A stretch of 64,000 bases of DNA from Rhodospirillaceae bacterium (lineage in GTDB: Bacteria > Pseudomonadota > Alphaproteobacteria > Rhodospirillales > Rhodospirillaceae): positions 62,001 to 126,000 of the forward strand of contig JAPKDQ010000004.1 in the NCBI GenBank assembly GCA_028822445.1. The letters are read 5' to 3'. Shown piece by piece: positions 45,236 through 52,519 of this stretch (its first letter is position 1; every line of letters starts with the position of its first letter). The translations under genes were made by a program, and so were the position numbers. The notes under the pieces were generated by a model that was not told the origin of the DNA, searched no databases, and worked only from the letters and a program-made list of their open reading frames with translations.

Positions 45236-46243
45236 CTAGGCTGCTTTTTGATCGGGTATGACGTACTCAAGTGCATCGATAATGGTGGACTCAGTTGCGC
45301 CAGCCTTGACCGCGTATGTACTCAAGTGACGGCGCCATCCGCGAGCGCCGTGGCATCCATGAAATAACCCTAAGATATGGCGTGTGATATTATGCAGGCG
45401 AGTTCCTTGAGTTATCTCATCGCGGCAATATGGAATAAGCTTATTAACGATCTCTAATCGTGTTGGTTTATTTACAGACGCGCCGAATATTAGGTTGTCG
45501 GCACCGGCTAGAATATACGGAGTTTCGTAAGCAGCACGGCCCAACATCACTCCATCTACATAAGTGAGATGCGTCAGGCTTTCGTCTATTGTGGTGATTC
45601 CGCCATTTATTACTATGGACCCAGTCGGGAAGCTTCGTTTTAAGTCATATACCCTCTCATAATTGAGCGGCGGTATTTGGCGGTTTTCCTTAGGGCTGAG
45701 TCCTTTTAGCCAGGCTTTTCTAGCATGAACCACGATCGTTTGGCTTCCTGAAGACATGACGCCAGAAACAAACTCGTCAAGTGGTTTGCCAATATCCATC
45801 TCATCGATGCCAATTCGGCATTTGACGGTTATTGGTATTGAGCACGCTTCAGACATCGCGGATACGCATTCGGCTACTAATTTTGGCTCTGCCATGAGGC
45901 ATGCGCCGAAGTTGCCGCTTGAAACGCGATCGCTTGGGCAGCCAATATTGAGATTAATCTCGTCGTATCCCCAGTCCTCGCCAATTTTTGCTGCCGCTTC
46001 TAGAGACCTTGGGTCGGAGCCTCCAAGCTGCAATGCAACCGGGTGCTCCGAGGGGTCGAACTTTAGAAAGCGTGCAGGAGCCCCGTGTAATAGAGCATTG
46101 ACTGGGACCATCTCGGTATAAAGGCGGGCGTTCTTGCTTATGAGCCTAAGAAAATAACGCGCATGTCGATCCGTCCACGCCATCATTGGTGCGATGCAAA
46201 ATCTATGAGGGGAAGCGCTTAAGGAACGGTCTTGTTCAGCCAT
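45236..46243 (-). CDS. dusA: tRNA-dihydrouridine(20/20a) synthase
   Basis: DusA reduces uridine 20 in the tRNA D loop using FMN and NADPH. The 335-residue protein has the FMN-binding start CIAPMMAWTDRHARYFLRLI, LQLGGSDPRSLEAAA near 71, the signature LNIGCPSDRVSSGNFGACLM with catalytic Cys115, TVKCRIGID near 139, HARKAWLKGLSPKENR near 175-190 and NGGITTIDE near 214, all typical of DusA. It is divergent from the LexA-box unit: its ATG at 46243 lies 68 bases left of the first box. Confidence 0.95.
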   Translation of the reverse strand: MAEQDRSLSASPHRFCIAPMMAWTDRHARYFLRLISKNARLYTEMVPVNALLHGAPARFLKFDPSEHPVALQLGGSDPRSLEAAAKIGEDWGYDEINLNIGCPSDRVSSGNFGACLMAEPKLVAECVSAMSEACSIPITVKCRIGIDEMDIGKPLDEFVSGVMSSGSQTIVVHARKAWLKGLSPKENRQIPPLNYERVYDLKRSFPTGSIVINGGITTIDESLTHLTYVDGVMLGRAAYETPYILAGADNLIFGASVNKPTRLEIVNKLIPYCRDEITQGTRLHNITRHILGLFHGCHGARGWRRHLSTYAVKAGATESTIIDALEYVIPDQKAA

Positions 46244-46300
46244 GTTTGAGCCTGGTGGCGACTATAAAATCTAATGTGCTGTTACATGGCAATAAGCCTC

Positions 46301-46306
46301 TTGACA
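46301..46306 (+). promoter_or_regulatory. -35-like hexamer beside the LexA-type boxes
   Basis: A perfect TTGACA lies four bases before the first LexA-type box. No good -10 is visible at 16-18 bases, since the sequence there is TCCCTT. The promoter is therefore only suggested. If real, box 1 would lie inside the spacer, where a repressor blocks polymerase. Confidence 0.4.
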
Positions 46307-46310
46307 ATAT

Positions 46311-46325
46311 GTTCACTAAATGTTC
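46311..46325 (+). promoter_or_regulatory. LexA-type SOS box 1 (GTTC-N7-GTTC)
   Basis: GTTCACTAAATGTTC is an exact GTTC-N7-GTTC direct repeat, the LexA operator form known for alphaproteobacteria. It stands 46 bases before the ATG of the 33-residue membrane peptide. Together with box 2 it forms an inverted pair, matching 14 of 15 bases, with 14 bases between. Confidence 0.75.
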
Positions 46326-46339
46326 CCTTCCTGATAGGA

Positions 46340-46354
46340 GAACGTTTAGTGAAC
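46340..46354 (-). promoter_or_regulatory. LexA-type SOS box 2 (GAAC-N7-GAAC on + strand)
   Basis: GAACGTTTAGTGAAC is the same operator read on the minus strand, 16 bases before the peptide start codon. It differs from the reverse complement of box 1 at one base. Two exact operators so close together are unlikely by chance and suggest tight repression. Confidence 0.75.
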
Positions 46355-46370
46355 GTATTGGAAAGAATCA

Positions 46371-46472
46371 ATGATGGATGCAACTCGTTACTTAAAAGAT
46401 TCCTTAGCTTTACTTGGTTTATTCGGAGTAATTTATCTATGGTCCGTCGTGGCGTTTGCCTTGCAGGGCTAG
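46371..46472 (+). CDS. 33-residue membrane peptide, SidA-like SOS candidate
   Basis: ATG 46371 (or the ATG right after it, 46374) opens 33 codons to TAG at 46470-46472. GGAAAG lies about six bases ahead as a ribosome site. The peptide has a short charged start (MMDATRYLKDS) and one membrane helix over about residues 12-31, with almost nothing after it. Caulobacter SidA, a 29-residue inner-membrane peptide under LexA control, stops division through FtsW and FtsN, so size, topology and control all match that role. Sequence identity to SidA was not tested. A toxin or a different stress peptide is the alternative. Confidence 0.6.
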   Translation: MMDATRYLKDSLALLGLFGVIYLWSVVAFALQG

Positions 46473-46879
46473 TTTTGTGTTGCGCGGGTGTTTTTAGAAA
46501 TGTCCCTTGTTTCACGACTAATTTCTTCGGAATAGAATAGTCCGTAAGTGTTCAGTGAAGTTATCGCTGCAGCAGCGATGAAGGTCCTATCGATCCGAAG
46601 ACTGTTTTGACGTTTAGAGCTAGAGAGGGGCCTTGCCCATTCGCTTTCAGCACTAAGTTGTTAGAGCGTTAGCATTCTAAAATACAATGAGAGCCCTTTG
46701 GTCGTAGTAAGATTGAATGAATTGCCTTAGAGGTTCCCCGCTGTTACCAAAACCGAGTAAACTCGTGCGGTTGCTAGATGACTTACGTCTAGTGATATTA
46801 AAGTCGCAAGGGTTAACTCAGGGGCGCTATACCAGACCATATGGTTTGATACTGCGATAAACGGGGGAAAGAGTTTTCG
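46473..46879. other. Leader region of the antiporter operon (407 bases)
   Basis: No gene is seen. The region should carry the promoter of the Mrp-type operon. The only clear signal is the 10-base palindrome ACCATATGGT at 46836-46845. There is no obvious riboswitch. AGGG- or GGGG-type ribosome sites precede the first gene (GGGGGAAAG at 46863-46871). Confidence 0.45.
46836..46845. promoter_or_regulatory. Palindrome before the antiporter operon
   Basis: ACCATATGGT is a perfect palindrome, and flanking bases extend it imperfectly to CAGACCATATGGTTTG. It lies 35 bases before the mnhE start, where an operator would be expected. The protein that would bind it is unknown. Confidence 0.35.
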
Positions 46880-47356
46880 ATGGGTCAAGTAATCAGCATG
46901 GCTATAGTGATGCTTATTTTTTGGCTCACGCTGTCTGGTAATTACACGACATTTCTTATAACCGCAGGCGTTATAAGCTCTGTTCTAATTGCGCTTCTCG
47001 CATATCGTATGAATGTTGCTGATAGGGAAGGCCACCCGATCCACCTCGGGCTCTCCGCGCTCACCTACTGGCCTTGGTTGACATGGCAAATTATCTTTTC
47101 AGCGCTCAATGTAACCCGCATTATTGTTAGTCCGTCTCTTCCGATTAGCCCGACACTTACACGGGTAAAGATGTCGCAAAAAAGCGATGTAGGCCGTGTC
47201 ACATTCGCTAATTCTATTACCCTTACCCCCGGTACAATATCGGTTGATATTGAGGGTGACGAGATATTGGTTCATGCCATTACATCCGATAATGCGACAG
47301 ACTTAGAGGCTGGCGGTATGGACAAACGCTGCGCTCAATTTGAAGGTGGGTCATAA
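46880..47356 (+). CDS. mnhE: Mrp-type antiporter subunit E
   Basis: This 158-residue membrane protein of the MnhE family is the first gene of a ten-gene cation/proton antiporter operon. It has two to three N-terminal membrane segments (about 5-45) and the family features YWPWLTWQIIFSALNVTRII near 59-78 and FANSITLTPGTISVDIEGDE near 112-131, followed by a cytoplasmic tail. MrpE is needed for assembly of the complex. It is equivalent to MbhA of archaeal membrane-bound hydrogenase. The next gene starts two bases after the stop. Confidence 0.92.
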   Translation: MGQVISMAIVMLIFWLTLSGNYTTFLITAGVISSVLIALLAYRMNVADREGHPIHLGLSALTYWPWLTWQIIFSALNVTRIIVSPSLPISPTLTRVKMSQKSDVGRVTFANSITLTPGTISVDIEGDEILVHAITSDNATDLEAGGMDKRCAQFEGGS

Positions 47357-47358
47357 CC

Positions 47359-47637
47359 ATGTTTATGGCTGCAGCAATTGCTCTTTTGGTGTCACTGGGC
47401 TTGGTGCTGATCAGAGTTCTAAAAGGCCCAACGATTTTTGACCGGGTTATTGCCGGAAACTCCATCGGTACTCTTTCAGTCTTGCTATTGGCGGTAATGG
47501 GGTACGTGTTTGGACGACCAGAATTTATTGACCTCGCAATTACATATGCGCTTCTAAACGTTATAGGCACTATCGCCGTACTTAAGTTCTTTCGATATGG
47601 GGATCTCGGCGCGGGCGAAGACGAGGCGGGGTCCTAG
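47359..47637 (+). CDS. mnhF: Mrp-type antiporter subunit F
   Basis: This 92-residue protein with three membrane helices carries the MnhF signature LIRVLKGPTIFDRVIAGNSI near residues 17-36 and FIDLAITYALLNVIGTIAVL near 59-78, the second with a conserved Asp. It corresponds to MrpF and MbhB. It ends two bases before mnhG. Confidence 0.93.
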   Translation: MFMAAAIALLVSLGLVLIRVLKGPTIFDRVIAGNSIGTLSVLLLAVMGYVFGRPEFIDLAITYALLNVIGTIAVLKFFRYGDLGAGEDEAGS

Positions 47638-47639
47638 GA

Positions 47640-47966
47640 ATGGATACTGCACTCCATATCCTGAGCTGGGTGCTTCTTGCAGGCGGCGGTTTTTTCTGTG
47701 TCGTTGGTGCTATCGGCATTATTCGGATGCCTGATGCGTTTACGCGCCTTCATGCTGCGAGCGTTATAGATACGCTCGGCGTAGGCATGATCATCACTGG
47801 GCTAATGGTTGAATCTGGACTGACGTTAACGACGGCTCGCCTAGGAATTATTTTGCTTCTGGTGTTTTTCACTAGTCCGGTTGCTGGGCACGCCATTGCG
47901 CGTTCAATGCGCCATCGGAACGTTGAACCGGTTTTATCTGAAGATAGAACGAGCGGAGGGAAATAA
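47640..47966 (+). CDS. mnhG: Mrp-type antiporter subunit G
   Basis: This 108-residue protein with three membrane helices has the MnhG/PhaG core GIIRMPDAFTRLHAASVIDT then LGVGMIITGLM at about residues 27-58, followed by a third helix rich in Leu. It corresponds to MrpG and MbhC. Subunits E, F and G together form the outer edge of the antiporter. A GGAGGG at 47955-47960, inside its end, serves the next gene. Confidence 0.93.
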   Translation: MDTALHILSWVLLAGGGFFCVVGAIGIIRMPDAFTRLHAASVIDTLGVGMIITGLMVESGLTLTTARLGIILLLVFFTSPVAGHAIARSMRHRNVEPVLSEDRTSGGK

Positions 47967-47967
47967 G

Positions 47968-48525
47968 ATGGAATTTCTCTTCAACCTCATTCTACTTCTG
48001 TTTCTTGCTGCGGTTACGATTGGCATCATCGGTGTAAGAAACTTATTTGCTGTCGTCGTTTTAAGTGGGGCCTATAGTTTCCTTATGGCAACCCTGTTGA
48101 TTGCAATGGATGCTGTTGACGTTGGAATGACCGAAGCCGCTGTCGGCGCAGGTGTATCGACCGTGCTATTGCTCTCTGCACTTCATCTCACAAACACGGA
48201 AGAAGCCCCGGCGAAACATTCGAATGTTTTACCAATGGCCTTAGCTCTTCTTACTGGTGCTGCTCTGGTCTATGGGACCTGGGATTTGCCCCGCTATGGT
48301 GATCCAGATACCCCAATGAATTCATACGTTGGTGACGAATATCTCGAACGTTCTATCCCTGAGACTACGATACCTAACGTCGTAACATCTGTCTTAGCGA
48401 GTTATCGGGGATACGACACACTTGGCGAAACGGCTGTTATTTTCACGGCTGGTATCGGTGTGCTGATGTTGCTGTATGGCCGCCGTCGTAAAGGCGACGA
48501 CGATGAAGGGGGTGACCGGTCATGA
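47968..48525 (+). CDS. DUF4040/MbhD-MbhE-like antiporter subunit
   Basis: This 185-residue protein corresponds to the C-terminal part of MrpA, or to MbhD plus MbhE of the archaeal hydrogenase. Residues 1-75 hold three helices with IGVRNLFAVVVLSGAYSFLM and DVGMTEAAVGAGVSTVLLLS (the DUF4040 pattern with conserved Glu). After a periplasmic loop, SYRGYDTLGETAVIFTAGIG near 150-169 is the MbhE-like piece. A stand-alone D/E protein rather than a full MrpA is notable. The ATG is at 47968; the stop overlaps the next ATG. Confidence 0.87.
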   Translation: MEFLFNLILLLFLAAVTIGIIGVRNLFAVVVLSGAYSFLMATLLIAMDAVDVGMTEAAVGAGVSTVLLLSALHLTNTEEAPAKHSNVLPMALALLTGAALVYGTWDLPRYGDPDTPMNSYVGDEYLERSIPETTIPNVVTSVLASYRGYDTLGETAVIFTAGIGVLMLLYGRRRKGDDDEGGDRS

Positions 48526-48941
48526 GAGGCCATCTGATTCTTCGCGTCGTATCTAAAATTCTAATTCCATTTCTACTCATGTTTGCGCTTTACGTTCAGT
48601 TCCATGGCGATTTTGGACCTGGGGGTGGGTTCCAAGCCGGTGTTATCGTCGCTGCTGCTTTCGTTCTGTACGCGTTGATCTTTGGCCTTCGAGCGATGCA
48701 AAAAATTATTTCGCCGGCGCTGCTCGAAATTGCCGTGCCGCTCGGGGTGCTCATTTACGCAGGCGTTGGAGTCTACACATGGATCCTGGGTGGGAACTTT
48801 CTTGATTACAACATGCTGGATTCACACGACCCGTCGCATGGTCAGCATCTCGGTGTTCTCCTTGTCGAAGCCGGTGTGTTGTTGACTGTGTCGTCAACCA
48901 TGTTGCTCATTTTTTATACGTTCGCCGGTCGCGGACGTTGA
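48522..48941 (+). CDS. mnhB: Mrp-type antiporter subunit B
   Basis: This 139-residue protein of the MnhB family has four helices. The hallmarks are FALYVQFHGDFGPGGGFQAG then VIVAAAFVLYAL near 19-50, with His and Gly conserved, and LVEAGVLLTVSSTMLLIFYT near 114-133. It corresponds to MrpB and MbhF. The four-base overlap with the preceding gene shows coupling. Confidence 0.93.
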   Translation: MRGHLILRVVSKILIPFLLMFALYVQFHGDFGPGGGFQAGVIVAAAFVLYALIFGLRAMQKIISPALLEIAVPLGVLIYAGVGVYTWILGGNFLDYNMLDSHDPSHGQHLGVLLVEAGVLLTVSSTMLLIFYTFAGRGR

Positions 48942-48951
48942 GGGGGCTAGG

Positions 48952-49326
48952 ATGGAAGGCTTGAACGAACTTGCATTTGTCCTTGGTGGCGTTAACCACT
49001 GGATCACGGTGTTTCTCATTATGGCTGGGCTCTATATCATCGTGTCCCGCTCCAACATGATTAAGAAGCTCGTAGGGCTTTCAATTTTCCAAACGTCAGT
49101 TTATTTGCTTTACGTATCTCCTGGAAAAATAATTGGTGGTACCGCACCAATTATTTCAGACGATTTTACAGTTTATTCAAATCCATTGCCGCATGTACTA
49201 ATTCTCACAGCCATCGTGGTTGGTGTGGCAACCCTTGCCCTCGGGTTGGCTCTCGTTATCCGAATTAATGAGGCTTATGGGTCGATTGAGGAAGACGACG
49301 TGTATAGCGGTGAGGATTGGAACTAA
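48952..49326 (+). CDS. mnhC: Mrp-type antiporter subunit C (NuoK-like)
   Basis: This 124-residue protein with three membrane helices is homologous to complex I NuoK. MIKKLVGLSIFQTSVYLLYV and PLPHVLILTAIVVGVATLAL are the conserved stretches. NuoK-like subunits carry buried Glu residues for proton transfer; the usual membrane Glu is less clear here, while the late EAYGSIEEDDVY tail is acidic. It corresponds to MrpC and MbhG. GAGGGG stands before the start. Confidence 0.92.
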   Translation: MEGLNELAFVLGGVNHWITVFLIMAGLYIIVSRSNMIKKLVGLSIFQTSVYLLYVSPGKIIGGTAPIISDDFTVYSNPLPHVLILTAIVVGVATLALGLALVIRINEAYGSIEEDDVYSGEDWN

Positions 49327-49329
49327 CCG

Positions 49330-50811
49330 ATGCTCGATCAATTACCCGCAATCATTATCGCGGTTCCGCTTATTGCAGCTGCCGTCTGTGCGCTTATCAG
49401 AAATGAAACCGTATGTTGGCTGATTGCGCTTGTCGTAGCGTTTGCGAGCTTTGTCGGCAGTGCTACGATGTTGGGACAGGTTCAAAAGTACGGTGAGGAC
49501 ATATCCTATAAATTAGGCGGATGGGCACCGCCGGTTGGCATTGAGTACAAAGTAGACTTGCTGGCTGGGTACGTTCTGGTTCTAGTCTCTTTAATTGCGA
49601 CCGCGGTTCTGATTTATGGTCGTCAGAGCGTGAAGTTAGAGATCAAAAAAAATCTGCACGGCTGGTACTACACGATGTACCTCCTATGCATGTGCGGACT
49701 TCTCGGTATCGTTATCACTGGCGATGCGTTCAACGCATTTGTGTTCATGGAAATTTCGTCTCTCTCCATGTACACGCTGATCGCTCTAGGGAAGGACCGC
49801 CGCGCTGTGGCTGCGGCCTATCAGTATCTGATCATGGGTACGATCGGTGCAACCATGTACATCATTGGTGTTGGGCTGTTGTTTACGATAACAGGTACAC
49901 TAAACATGGCGGACCTTGCCATGCGTCTTGTACCGTTGCTTGATACACCTGCAGCGATCTCTGGCATGGCTTTTATTATCGTCGGGTTATCTCTAAAAAT
50001 TGCGTTGTTCCCGCTGCATCTTTGGTTACCAAACGCATATGCCTTTGCGCCTTCTGCTGTGACTTCATTCCTCGCTGCTACCGCGACCAAAGTCTCTATT
50101 TACCTATTGATGCGCTACCTCTACACGGTGTTCGGCTTTGGTTTTTCTATAGAGCGAACGCCCATCCCCGAAGTGATTATGGTTCTTTCCTTGCTGGCTA
50201 TTTTTGCTGGGTCCTTTACGGCGCTTTTTCAGGAAAATATTAAGCGTATGTTGGCGTACTCCAGCGTAGCGCAGATCGGATACATCACTCTTGGTATTGC
50301 TCTTGCCAACGCCACAGGCCTAACCGGTAGTCTCGTTCACATCTTCAACCACGCCGTCATGAAGGGTGCGTTGTTTATGCTGGTTGGCGGAATTGCTATG
50401 CAGGTCGGGACTGTGCGGCTTTCAGATATGGCTGGTGCTGGTAAAGCGATGCCATTGACTATGTTTGGTTTCGTGTTGGGCGGGTTTAGCATGATAGGCG
50501 TGCCGGGTACGGTCGGCTTTGTTTCCAAGTGGTACCTAGCGATGGGTGCCTTAGAAAACGGATGGTGGTGGATTGTTGCACTTTTAATGCTGAGCTCGCT
50601 CCTGGTCCTTGTCTATATGGGGCGCGTTATCGAAGTGGCCTTTTTTAGGGAGCGACCGGTAGATGCCATCCCACTTAAAGAAGCTCCGAAATCAATGATC
50701 GTGACGGCTTGGGTCTTCCTTCTCGCTTGTGTGTACTTAGGCTTTGACACGTCATTTACAGTCGGAGTGGCTGAGCAAGCCGTAAACGTGCTGCTGGGAG
50801 GCGTCCAGTGA
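49330..50811 (+). CDS. mnhD: Mrp-type antiporter subunit D (first proton-antiporter subunit)
   Basis: This is a 493-residue protein with about 14 membrane helices of the proton_antipo_M family (NuoL/M/N-like). Key residues of the proton channel are visible: Glu in FVFMEISSLSMYTLIALG near 141, Lys in AATATKVSIYLLMRYL, IKRMLAYSSVAQIGYITLG near 303 and Lys in IFNHAVMKGALFMLVGG near 345. It corresponds to MrpD and MbhH, the archaeal-type last membrane-arm subunit. The next gene starts four bases before its stop. Confidence 0.94.
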   Translation: MLDQLPAIIIAVPLIAAAVCALIRNETVCWLIALVVAFASFVGSATMLGQVQKYGEDISYKLGGWAPPVGIEYKVDLLAGYVLVLVSLIATAVLIYGRQSVKLEIKKNLHGWYYTMYLLCMCGLLGIVITGDAFNAFVFMEISSLSMYTLIALGKDRRAVAAAYQYLIMGTIGATMYIIGVGLLFTITGTLNMADLAMRLVPLLDTPAAISGMAFIIVGLSLKIALFPLHLWLPNAYAFAPSAVTSFLAATATKVSIYLLMRYLYTVFGFGFSIERTPIPEVIMVLSLLAIFAGSFTALFQENIKRMLAYSSVAQIGYITLGIALANATGLTGSLVHIFNHAVMKGALFMLVGGIAMQVGTVRLSDMAGAGKAMPLTMFGFVLGGFSMIGVPGTVGFVSKWYLAMGALENGWWWIVALLMLSSLLVLVYMGRVIEVAFFRERPVDAIPLKEAPKSMIVTAWVFLLACVYLGFDTSFTVGVAEQAVNVLLGGVQ

Positions 50812-52274
50812 CCGACCTCTCTCTCTTCATTGTTGCGGCCATGCTGATTCCGGCAGTTGGAGCGGGCTTGATTGCATCTAGCGGCTCTCGGCCGAACGTG
50901 CGTGAAGCTTATACGCTTGTAACTGCTGCGCTGTTGTTTGGTGTTGTTTTTTTACTTGTACCCTCGGTCTTGCAAGGGGCACGTCCGGCTACAGAAGGAT
51001 TCGATCTTCTTCCAGGTTTGTCTATTCAATTCGTTATTGAACCTCTGGGCATGATCTTCGCCATGATCGCGTCAACTCTTTGGATCGTGAACTCGATCTA
51101 TTCGATTGGGTACATGCGCGAGAATAAAGAAAACAAACAGACTATCTTCTACACATGTTTCGCGATCGCGATTGCAAGCACGATGGGGATTGCATTTGCA
51201 GGAAATCTATTCACGCTGTTCTTGTTCTATGAGGCCCTTACGCTGTCGACGTACCCGCTTGTCACCCACAAAGGGAATGATGACGCCAAAGCAGGCGGTC
51301 GCATGTACTTGGGGATTCTGCTGAGCACCTCGGTCCTGTTTTTGCTCCCAGCGGTGATCGCGACCTACTTCATAGCCGGTACAGGTGACTTCACCGTCGG
51401 TGGTATTATTCCGGAGGGAGAGAGCCCCTACCTTATCGCGGCTCTGAGCATTCTATTTATTTACGGTATCGGTAAAGCAGCCGTTATGCCTGTGCATCGC
51501 TGGTTACCGGCGGCCATGGTCGCGCCAACACCTGTGAGCGCGCTTCTGCATGCTGTTGCCGTTGTTAAGGCTGGGGTGTTCTCGGTCGTCAAAGTCATTG
51601 TCTATGTATTCGGGTTAGATCTGTTCAGTGGCGACGCGACTAGCTGGGTTGTGTATGCGGCCGGATTTACGGTTCTAGTGGCCTCGATTATTGCTCTTGG
51701 CCAGGATAACTTGAAACGTCGGCTCGCGTATTCGACGGTGAGTCAGCTCTCCTATGTTGTACTTGCTGCGGCAATGGCGACGCCACTCGCCATTATTGGC
51801 GCTGCAATGCACATCACGGCTCATGCGTTTGGCAAGATCACGTTGTTTTTTGCAGCTGGTTCCATTTATACAGCCGCGCATAAGACTGAGATCAGCCAGC
51901 TGAATGGCATCGGTAAACGTATGCCGTTTACAATGGCGGCCTTTACGATTGGCGCTCTCAGTATGATTGGTGTGCCGCCGACCGCGGGCTTCCTTGGAAA
52001 GTGGTATATTTTGTCTGCAGCGATGGAATTGAAGGACTGGTTCGTGCTCTTCGTAATCTTCGTGAGTACGTTACTGAATACCGGTTACTTCGTGCCGATT
52101 ATCTATCGCGCGTTTTTCAAGGCTGAAAATGTGCCGCCTGCTCACGAACACGGTGAAGCGCCATGGCCAGTCGTGTTAGCCCTGAGCCTTACAGCCCTAG
52201 GGACACTTGCATTATTCATATTCCCTGAGGTGCCGTTGGCGTTGGCGAAAGCACTGGTGGGGCAGATCTTATGA
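50808..52274 (+). CDS. Second NuoM/MrpD-like antiporter subunit
   Basis: The 488-residue protein is a second antiporter-like subunit. Proton-channel residues are Glu in LFLFYEALTLSTYPLVTH, Lys in VVKAGVFSVVKVIVYVFG, LKRRLAYSTVSQLSYVVLA and Lys in TAHAFGKITLFFAAGS. The stretch GKAAVMPVHRWLPAAMVAPT near 224-243 is typical for this family. It differs enough from mnhD not to be a recent copy. Together with the third copy it gives three antiporter-like subunits, against two (MrpA, MrpD) in the classic Mrp complex. Confidence 0.9.
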   Translation: MTDLSLFIVAAMLIPAVGAGLIASSGSRPNVREAYTLVTAALLFGVVFLLVPSVLQGARPATEGFDLLPGLSIQFVIEPLGMIFAMIASTLWIVNSIYSIGYMRENKENKQTIFYTCFAIAIASTMGIAFAGNLFTLFLFYEALTLSTYPLVTHKGNDDAKAGGRMYLGILLSTSVLFLLPAVIATYFIAGTGDFTVGGIIPEGESPYLIAALSILFIYGIGKAAVMPVHRWLPAAMVAPTPVSALLHAVAVVKAGVFSVVKVIVYVFGLDLFSGDATSWVVYAAGFTVLVASIIALGQDNLKRRLAYSTVSQLSYVVLAAAMATPLAIIGAAMHITAHAFGKITLFFAAGSIYTAAHKTEISQLNGIGKRMPFTMAAFTIGALSMIGVPPTAGFLGKWYILSAAMELKDWFVLFVIFVSTLLNTGYFVPIIYRAFFKAENVPPAHEHGEAPWPVVLALSLTALGTLALFIFPEVPLALAKALVGQIL

Positions 52275-52519
52275 GCGAACAAAAGAATACGCACTGGTTA
52301 GACAATCCCGAAACGCCCAAGCGCTTGTGGACTGGGTTTGCCATCGTGCTCGTTCTTCTTGTCATCGCAGAGCTGTTTGTGACCCATCATCACAAGGGGT
52401 TCATGTTTAACTTTGGCTTTAGCGCCTGGTTTGGTTTCCTTGTCGGCGGGGTGTCGATCGTTCTGTCCAAGGGCTGGAAGAAAATATTGAAGCGGAAGGA
52501 TATCTACTACGATGAGTAG
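52271..52519 (+). CDS. Small two-helix membrane protein in the antiporter operon
   Basis: This 82-residue protein has two likely membrane helices (about residues 21-39 and 49-65), an HHHK turn between them and a basic-acidic tail KKILKRKDIYYDE. It overlaps the genes on both sides by four and eight bases, so it is certainly part of the operon. I do not recognise a family. It is likely to be an accessory subunit joining the two extra antiporter-like proteins, which is inference from position. Confidence 0.75.
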   Translation: MSEQKNTHWLDNPETPKRLWTGFAIVLVLLVIAELFVTHHHKGFMFNFGFSAWFGFLVGGVSIVLSKGWKKILKRKDIYYDE

